A DNA stretch of 64,000 nt, from NCBI RefSeq assembly GCF_042643145.1, contig NZ_JBHRSA010000004.1, forward strand, positions 248,001-312,000. The letters run 5' to 3'. Both the position numbers and the translations under genes were made by a program. Under the pieces are notes generated by a model. That model did no database searches and was not told the DNA's origin. It worked only from the letters and a program-made list of their open reading frames with translations. Origin of the DNA: Virgibacillus_O xinjiangensis (GTDB taxonomy: Bacteria; Bacillota; Bacilli; Bacillales; Amphibacillaceae). Shown piece by piece: positions 58,286 to 64,000 of this stretch; the first letter of the stretch is position 1, and each line of letters opens with the position of its first letter.

Positions 58286-60925
58286 TTACATGCTATTACC
58301 TTTAATATGATCTTTGGCAGCATGAAGAGCATCCTCGATTTTTTCGGGATCTTTTCCTCCCGCTTGGGCCATATCGGGACGGCCGCCGCCGCCACCGCCG
58401 CAAATCGTTGCTGCCTGCTTGATCAGGTTGCCGGCATGGAATCCTTTCCCAACAAGATCTTTGGACACACCGGCAGCAAGCTGCACCTTTTCGTTATTTT
58501 CGGCTGCCAGCAGGATGATTCCCGATTCCAATTTCTGTTTCAAATCATCCACCATGTTCCTAAGTTGGTTCATATCCTTTACATTGACCTTCTTTGCCAA
58601 TAGAGGCACGCCCTCAATTGTTTCTACCTGATCGAGTATGGATGCCGCTTCCAGATTCGACATTTTCGCATTTAACGACTCATTTTCTTTCTTCAAGGAC
58701 TGGATTTCTGTAAATAGCCCTTCAATTCGTTCCGGCAGATGGTCCTCCGAAGATTTGACTAGATTGGCGGAGCTCTGCAAGAGTGCAAGCTTATCATTCA
58801 GAAACTCGTAAGCCTGTCTGCTAGTGACAGCTTCAATCCTTCTTGTTCCTGCACCTATCCCGCTTTCGGCCACAATTTTGAAGATCCCGATTTCGGATGT
58901 ATTCCTGACGTGGCAGCCACCGCATAATTCAATGCTGTAATCCCCAATTTGAACGACCCTTACAACATCTCCATACTTTTCGCCGAACAGTGCCATAGCC
59001 CCCATTTCTTTCGCTTCTTCCAGACGCTTGTTGTCAATATGGAGTGGCAAGGAATTCCAAACTTTCTCATTTACCATCTGCTCTATCTGTTGGAGCTCCT
59101 CGTTGGAAACACTGCTGAAATGGGAAAAATCAAAGCGTAGACGGTCTGGTGTCACCAGAGAACCTGCTTGATTTACATGAGTACCCAACACGTCCTTAAG
59201 AGCCTGGTGCAGCAGGTGGGTAGCTGTATGATTTTTAATGATGGAAGATCGGAACTTACTATCCACCATCGCTCTTACTTTGTCTCCCGTCTGGAATGTA
59301 CCTTCTTTGATCTCTACCCTGTGCACATGCTGTCCTTTCGGCGACTTTTGAACATCCTTAACGTAGGCTGAAGCATTATCAGTATATATCCAGCCATTAT
59401 CAGCTATCTGGCCGCCGCTTTCAGCGTAAAAAGGCGTCTCTTTTAAGAACAGATATACCTCCGCTCCTGCAGCTGCCTGTTCAGCAGTCTCTTTACCCTC
59501 GACGATGGCGGAAATTTCTGTATGTGTCTCCAAACTGCCGTAACCTACAAAGTCACTTGCGACATCTATGTCACTCAGAGCTCCGTCTTGTACCTGCATG
59601 GAATCCACTTTCTGACGCGCGTTTCTGGCACGTTCCCGCTGTTTCTCCATTTCCCGACGGAAACCCTCTTCATCGATCGTGAATCCCTGATCCTGTACAT
59701 ACTCTTCTGTCAATTCCTTTGGAAATCCATAGGTGTCATAAAGACGAAATACTTCCTCACCAGGGAAAAGCGTGCTTTCCTTCGCTTTTTCTTCTTCCAT
59801 GATAGTCGTAAGGATCTGAAGGCCATCGTTCAAGGTCTCATGGAACCTCTCTTCCTCTACCTTCACAATATTTTCAATGAATTCCTGCTTATCTAGGACT
59901 TGCGGGTAGAAGTCCTTCATAATGTCCCCTACTGTTTCGACCAATTCATACATGAACGGCTTTTCAATTCCGACTTCCTTAGCAAAACGTACGGCACGCC
60001 GGAGAAGTCTCCTTAATACATAGCCTCTGCCTTCATTGGATGGTACCGCTCCATCACCGACTGCAAAACTTACTGTTCTGATATGATCGGCAATTACTTT
60101 GAACGCTGTATCGCCCTCTTTGCTATTGCCATAAGAAGTGGTGGCTAGTTCCTCTGTTTTCCGTATGATGGGCATAAATAGGTCTGTCTCAAAGTTGGTT
60201 GGTACATCCTGGATAACGGAAACCATCCGTTCAAGACCCATACCAGTATCAATATTTTTCTTTGGCAGTGGTGTATAGGTATCATCTGGATTGTGGTTGA
60301 ACTGGGAAAATACTAAATTCCAGATTTCCAGATAGCGTTCATTTTCACCACCAGGATACAACTCGGGGTCGTTTGGATCATTACCGTATTTTTCCCCACG
60401 GTCATAGAATATCTCTGTATTGGGGCCACTTGGTCCCTCTCCGATATCCCAGAAATTTTCTTCCAGACGAATAATACGTTCTTTCGGAAGTCCTATATCA
60501 TGGAGCCAGAATTCATACGCTTCATCATCCTCGGGATGGACAGTGACAGAAAGCAGTTCCTCATCAAATCCTATCCATTTTTCACTTGTAAGAAACTCCC
60601 ATGCCCAAGCAATTGCCTCTTTTTTAAAATAGTCACCAATGGAAAAGTTTCCGAGCATCTCGAAAAACGTATGGTGTCTCGCTGTGAACCCGACGTTTTC
60701 GATATCATTGGTACGGATAGATTTTTGGGCGTTAACCAATCTTGGGTTGTCCGGGATGACACGCCCGTCAAAATACTTTTTCAGTGTGGCAACTCCGCTA
60801 TTGATCCAGAGCAGTGTCGGATCATCTTTCGGGACAAGGGACGCGCTCGGCTCCACCCGATGGCCTTTCTCTTTAAAAAAATCGATGAACATTTGCCTGA
60901 CTTCGGCAGATGATAATGTCTTCAT
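58286..60925 (-). CDS. alaS: Alanine--tRNA ligase
   Basis: AlaRS charges tRNA-Ala and edits mischarged Ser/Gly. From ATG 60925 behind AGAAGGAGG it has 879 residues. The class II catalytic domain shows GHRVEPSASLVPKDDPTLL and WEIWNLVFSQFN-like LEIWNLVFSQFNHNP. The editing domain has the zinc motifs HTATHLLH and CGGCHV. The C-Ala DHHA1 domain ends with a glycine-rich GGGGGGRPDMAQAGG. Upstream lies an alanine T-box leader; downstream is the yrzL-ruvX-yrzB set. Confidence 0.98.
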   Translation of the reverse strand: MKTLSSAEVRQMFIDFFKEKGHRVEPSASLVPKDDPTLLWINSGVATLKKYFDGRVIPDNPRLVNAQKSIRTNDIENVGFTARHHTFFEMLGNFSIGDYFKKEAIAWAWEFLTSEKWIGFDEELLSVTVHPEDDEAYEFWLHDIGLPKERIIRLEENFWDIGEGPSGPNTEIFYDRGEKYGNDPNDPELYPGGENERYLEIWNLVFSQFNHNPDDTYTPLPKKNIDTGMGLERMVSVIQDVPTNFETDLFMPIIRKTEELATTSYGNSKEGDTAFKVIADHIRTVSFAVGDGAVPSNEGRGYVLRRLLRRAVRFAKEVGIEKPFMYELVETVGDIMKDFYPQVLDKQEFIENIVKVEEERFHETLNDGLQILTTIMEEEKAKESTLFPGEEVFRLYDTYGFPKELTEEYVQDQGFTIDEEGFRREMEKQRERARNARQKVDSMQVQDGALSDIDVASDFVGYGSLETHTEISAIVEGKETAEQAAAGAEVYLFLKETPFYAESGGQIADNGWIYTDNASAYVKDVQKSPKGQHVHRVEIKEGTFQTGDKVRAMVDSKFRSSIIKNHTATHLLHQALKDVLGTHVNQAGSLVTPDRLRFDFSHFSSVSNEELQQIEQMVNEKVWNSLPLHIDNKRLEEAKEMGAMALFGEKYGDVVRVVQIGDYSIELCGGCHVRNTSEIGIFKIVAESGIGAGTRRIEAVTSRQAYEFLNDKLALLQSSANLVKSSEDHLPERIEGLFTEIQSLKKENESLNAKMSNLEAASILDQVETIEGVPLLAKKVNVKDMNQLRNMVDDLKQKLESGIILLAAENNEKVQLAAGVSKDLVGKGFHAGNLIKQAATICGGGGGGRPDMAQAGGKDPEKIEDALHAAKDHIKGNSM

Positions 60926-60954
60926 GTAAAATCCTCCTTCTTTTATGTAAATAA

Positions 60955-61212
60955 AAAAATCTCCTCTCTGCATACTGTTGCAGGGACGAGATTCTATCGC
61001 GGTACCACCCTAATTATGAACAGAATACAAATCTGTTCATCACTTGTAACATGTTAACGGTATGAAACCGACGGGTATTAACCGTACTCCGGTCCAGCTT
61101 TCCATGGCCCAGCATCCAGGATTTTTTTCAGCCTCGAAAATCCCTCTCTTATCAATCGTTAACCATGTACTCATAACCTTCAGCGTGTTGATCATATGAA
61201 AGTGCTAATCTA
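60955..61212 (-). promoter_or_regulatory. Alanine T-box riboswitch (leader of alaS)
   Basis: The T-box sequence AGGGTGGTACCGCG is on the minus strand at 60998-61011. A terminator follows (outer AATCTC / GAGATT arms, 60955-60996, then TTTTTTT). In stem I an AGTA bulge is opposite GAA across CATGG/CCATG, and GCT (61096-61098) nearby is the likely alanine specifier. Uncharged tRNA-Ala should promote readthrough into alaS. Confidence 0.92.
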
Positions 61213-61218
61213 AGCGAT

Positions 61219-61247
61219 ATTATAGAAAACTTTGCAGCCGATGTCAA
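61219..61247 (-). promoter_or_regulatory. Consensus sigma-A promoter of the alaS leader
   Basis: On the minus strand a perfect TTGACA (61242-61247), 17 bp and a perfect TATAAT (61219-61224). The -35 box overlaps the stop codon of the upstream permease gene. Confidence 0.88.
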
Positions 61248-62311
61248 TCATAAGCCCGAAGTGCTATCAAATGCCGAATGACAACCTTTCCGATTGTCAG
61301 TGCAGGCACCGCAATAATCATCCCGGCAATTCCGAATAACTGTCCACCAAGCAGCAGGATGAAAATGATGGCCACCGGGTGGATATCAATACTCTTGCCG
61401 ACTATATAAGGGGAAAGGAGATTTCCTTCTATCACCTGTACAATGAAAACAGCGAGCAAAACAAAGATAACCAGATGGCTCGACATGGTCAAAGCAATAG
61501 CCACTGCCGGAACCGCACCAATAATCGGGCCAAAATAAGGGATGATATTGGTAATGCCCATGAAGATTGCCAACAGCAGAGCATATTTCAGCCCAAGGAA
61601 TTGAAAGGCAATCCATGATGCCAGACCAACAAACAGGCAGACCAGCAGCTGTCCGCGTATATAATTGCCTAAACTCTCATCAATTGCATGTGCCATACGA
61701 CTGATTTGAGGTCGATATTTCTTAGGAAGCAACTTGATGAAAAAACCCGAAATTGTCCGGTAATCTTTCAAAAAATAAAAGACCAGGACGGGGATGACCG
61801 TCAAAAAAACAACCATCTCAAAAATCTTGGCAAACCCGCCAACCAGCTTGTCCAGCAGGTTTTCCACTCCTGTTTCCACCCTAGCAACCCATTGATCCAT
61901 TTTATCATGGACAGTCTCAGGCAAAAAAGACGTATATTCATACAACTGATAAACAAGTTCCTGATACATATCAATAAAGACAGGAAGCTGTCTATTCAAA
62001 TCTTGCAGTTGATGAACGACAGCCGGGTAGACCTGGTAAATAGCATAGGAAGTCCCGCCAAAGAATAAAATATAAATGAGCAGGATTGCTGCACTCCTGG
62101 GGATCTCCCATTGATGCAGTTTTTGTACAATTGGATAGAGCAGGTACGCCAATAAGCAAGAAACGAGGAAAGGAGCCAGCAGTTTGATGACAAAAGAAAA
62201 AACAGCCGCATAAAAAGGGAACAGCTGAAAGAGCAGAAAAATAAATAAAAAGACAAGTATGCCGATGATCAGCCAGTACAGAAAGCTCAAGGCCTTTCTA
62301 TTACGAAACAT
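61244..62311 (-). CDS. yrrI: AI-2E family transporter (YrrI)
   Basis: This is a polytopic membrane protein of the AI-2E/PerM family; members include autoinducer-2 exporters and Na+/H+ exchangers, so the substrate is open. From ATG 62311 behind GGAGAG it has 355 residues and about eight membrane helices. A central soluble segment lies at about 120-185. The family motifs are NIIPYFGPIIGAVPAVAIAL and VIEGNLLSPYIVGKSIDIHP. It lies between alaS and a small zinc protein, the position of yrrI in B. subtilis. Confidence 0.9.
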   Translation of the reverse strand: MFRNRKALSFLYWLIIGILVFLFIFLLFQLFPFYAAVFSFVIKLLAPFLVSCLLAYLLYPIVQKLHQWEIPRSAAILLIYILFFGGTSYAIYQVYPAVVHQLQDLNRQLPVFIDMYQELVYQLYEYTSFLPETVHDKMDQWVARVETGVENLLDKLVGGFAKIFEMVVFLTVIPVLVFYFLKDYRTISGFFIKLLPKKYRPQISRMAHAIDESLGNYIRGQLLVCLFVGLASWIAFQFLGLKYALLLAIFMGITNIIPYFGPIIGAVPAVAIALTMSSHLVIFVLLAVFIVQVIEGNLLSPYIVGKSIDIHPVAIIFILLLGGQLFGIAGMIIAVPALTIGKVVIRHLIALRAYD

Positions 62312-62388
62312 ATCTATCTCTCTCCCCCTGCATAAAGAAACATTGCCTTTCGCGCCAGTACGTATATACATTGCTGCCGGGCAAAATA

Positions 62389-62571
62389 TTATATTTTCCT
62401 TTGCTCTTCGGAAAAGAGGTCGTCAAGAGAGCTTAATGAGCCATCTGATTCGACTTGATGAACACTCAATCTATTTTTTTCTACTGCCATTTCAATAAAA
62501 CACGTCCAACAGTAGTACTGCTGGGTGCCGATTCTACCTAAATCCTTTCCATTACAATTCGGGCATCGCAT
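62389..62571 (-). CDS. Small zinc-ribbon protein of unknown function
   Basis: The 60-residue protein (ATG 62571, 8 nt after GAGGTG; a GTG one codon upstream is also possible) begins MRCPNCNGKDLGRIGTQQYY and continues CWTCFIEM. Four cysteines in two CxxC pairs (C3, C6 and about C21, C24) form a zinc ribbon. The remaining half is charged and polar. I cannot assign a function. It lies between recD2 (65 bp) and the AI-2E transporter, and has a good ribosome site. Confidence 0.75.
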   Translation of the reverse strand: MRCPNCNGKDLGRIGTQQYYCWTCFIEMAVEKNRLSVHQVESDGSLSSLDDLFSEEQRKI

Positions 62572-62639
62572 CACAATCTCACCTCTGGAAGATTAGTTAT
62601 AATGGCATTCTTGCCCGAAACAGAAAAATTTATACATTC

Positions 62640-64000
62640 CTACATAAAATCATACGGAGACAGTTCTTCATCCTCATCCATTTCTTCTGGATCAGGAACG
62701 GCTTGCCCGTTCATCCTTGATTCCAGCTGCTCCTTCAATGTTGTATACCGTTGATTGGTGTCTTCGGTCCGGATACCACGGAGAAATGCTTCATCCTCCC
62801 CACAAATGATCAAAGACTCCTTGCTTCTGGTTATTGCTGTATAAAGCAGATTTTTACGAAGCATACGATGGTATGCGGATACGACGGGAAGTATGACAAT
62901 TGGAAATTCACTGCCCTGTGACTTATGAATGGATATACAATATGCATGCATGATATTCACATAGTCCTTTCGTTCATATACCACTTCTTTGTCCTCAAAT
63001 TCAATAACCAGCTGTTCCACATTTTCTGTGTTCTCTTCTTCTCTGAAGATGGCCACCACTTCGCCAATATCACCATTATACACACCATTTTCTGGTTGAT
63101 TCACGAGCTGGAGCACTTTGTCGCCCACACGGAAAACTGCTTCCTTGGTTTTCACCTCCCGCTTTCGGGGAGTTTTAGGATTAATCAACCGCTGTAATTC
63201 CTTGTTGATTGCAGTTATCCCTGCTTGCGAACGGTACATTGGAGCAAGCACTTGGATGTCGCGGAGATCCAACCCTTTGTTCTTGGCACTGTCGAATATT
63301 TTTGTGACGGCTTCCAGCATTTGTGGCTCATGACAGCGAATAAAGCTGAAATCCTTATCATTATCCAATGATGGAACCGTACCATTCTTGATCTCATGGG
63401 CTAATTGTATGATTTTGGAGCCTTCTTTCTGGCGGTAGACCTCATGCAGGCTGACCGACGGAAGATGCCCACTGGCCAGTAAGTCGGCAAGCACCTGTCC
63501 CGGTCCTACAGATGGAAGTTGATCCTCATCCCCTACTAGCAGAACCTGCATATCATCCGGAATTGCTTTAAAGAGATGGTTGGCCAGCCAAGTATCGACC
63601 ATGGAGAATTCATCGACAATCAGAAACTTTCCTGACAGCTGTTCATGTTGGTCTTTATTGAAGCCTTTGTTTCCATCCCAGCCCAGCAACCGGTGAATCG
63701 TAAGAGCAGGAAGACCTGTCGATTCATTGAGGCGCTTGGCAGCCCTGCCTGTCGGGGCTGTAAGAATAAACGGATATTCATCTTGGCTATCATAGTCATC
63801 CGGATCCAGTGATAATTGGTGAACAGCTCCATAGGACTTGATGATTCCCTTCACTACCGTCGTTTTTCCTGTTCCCGGCCCACCTGTCAATATCATCAGC
63901 TTGGAATGAAGAGCTTGGTTGATGGCTTCAAACTGCTCCTTGCCGTAACTTAAAGTTTCTTCCTCTTCTATATCCCCAATGATTTTCATCAATTCTGCCT
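62640..64000 (-). CDS. recD2: RecD2-type helicase (YrrC), N-terminal part outside window
   Basis: The frame is open at the right edge, so only about the last 452 residues are seen; family members have about 750-800. Visible motifs in order are Walker A LTGGPGTGKTTV, motif II VDEFSMVD, motif III LLVGDEDQLPSVGPGQVL and LHEVYRQKEGSKI. The UvrD-like C-terminal block has SIHKSQGSEFPIVILP and LLYTAITRSKESLI. RecD2 is a 5'-3' helicase acting at replication forks and in mismatch repair, independent of RecBC. The C-terminus is acidic. Confidence 0.95.
   Translation of the reverse strand, partial: AELMKIIGDIEEEETLSYGKEQFEAINQALHSKLMILTGGPGTGKTTVVKGIIKSYGAVHQLSLDPDDYDSQDEYPFILTAPTGRAAKRLNESTGLPALTIHRLLGWDGNKGFNKDQHEQLSGKFLIVDEFSMVDTWLANHLFKAIPDDMQVLLVGDEDQLPSVGPGQVLADLLASGHLPSVSLHEVYRQKEGSKIIQLAHEIKNGTVPSLDNDKDFSFIRCHEPQMLEAVTKIFDSAKNKGLDLRDIQVLAPMYRSQAGITAINKELQRLINPKTPRKREVKTKEAVFRVGDKVLQLVNQPENGVYNGDIGEVVAIFREEENTENVEQLVIEFEDKEVVYERKDYVNIMHAYCISIHKSQGSEFPIVILPVVSAYHRMLRKNLLYTAITRSKESLIICGEDEAFLRGIRTEDTNQRYTTLKEQLESRMNGQAVPDPEEMDEDEELSPYDFM

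Noticed and set aside
58129..58395. N-terminal extension of yrzL into alaS
   Set aside because: The family-length protein starts at ATG 58128 behind a clear ribosome site; the extension is read-through of open frame.
1..64000. Mobile elements, prophage, CRISPR arrays, rRNA or tRNA genes
   Set aside because: I saw no transposase or integrase frames, no regularly spaced direct repeats, and no tRNA- or rRNA-like sequence; long hairpins are explained by terminators, T-boxes and operators.

Overview
The window is a chromosomal block from an endospore-forming Bacillota, very probably a Bacillaceae species. Evidence for this: gpr, spoIIP, sigK, sda and yqfC/yqfD; a primary sigma factor directly downstream of dnaG; GTG/TTG starts behind strong GGAGG sites; a CIRCE-controlled hrcA operon; and glycyl and alanyl T-box leaders. 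Gene order follows the B. subtilis trmK-to-recD2 (yqfN-yrrC) region closely. Base composition looks like the low-to-mid 40s percent G+C by eye. A complete-looking Na+/H+ (Mrp) antiporter cluster and several very acidic linkers (CccA, YrrS, GrpE) would suit a salt- or alkali-tolerant member, but this is inference. I see no rRNA, tRNA, insertion sequence, prophage or CRISPR array.

Layout. 1-9.9 kb (minus strand): trmK (cut by the window edge), cccA, sigA, dnaG, ppsR, ccpN, then glyS and glyQ behind a glycine T-box. 9.9-18.6 kb: recO, the 47-codon yqzL, era, dgkA, ybeY, phoH, the sporulation pair yqfD/yqfC, then the nfeD-floA membrane operon with a third, unnamed gene. 18.8-23.6 kb: yqeY, rpsU, deoC, and the RNA/protein modification genes mtaB, rsmE and prmA. 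23.7-28.6 kb: the heat-shock operon hrcA-grpE-dnaK-dnaJ with CIRCE. 28.6-34.6 kb: hemW, lepA, yqxA, spoIIP, gpr. 34.7-36.6 kb: rpsT (+), holA (-), yqzM (+). 36.6-40.2 kb: comEC, comEB, comEA. 40.3-45.4 kb: the yqeG-yqeH-aroE-yhbY-nadD-yqeK-rsfS-yqeM operon.

At 45.4 kb the coding strand flips. A 400-bp region with several DnaA boxes and a perfect 16-bp dyad separates yqeG from the divergent checkpoint gene sda. An mrpACDEFG operon (no mrpB) and an uninterrupted sigK follow on the plus strand. From 52.3 kb the minus strand resumes: mtnN, yrrS, greA, udk, trmR, mltG; then yrzB, ruvX, yrzL and alaS with an alanine T-box; then an AI-2E-family permease, a small zinc-ribbon protein, and recD2 (cut by the right edge).

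Most of the content is conserved housekeeping, and I found no clearly new multi-gene system. The points most worth a second look are the Mrp operon without mrpB, the DnaA-box cluster and dyad upstream of sda, an exact CcpN-box match just upstream of ccpN, the loss of pgpH and cdd from an otherwise conserved order, an ECF-type promoter before nfeD-floA, and the ambiguous (possibly ATT) start of sigK.
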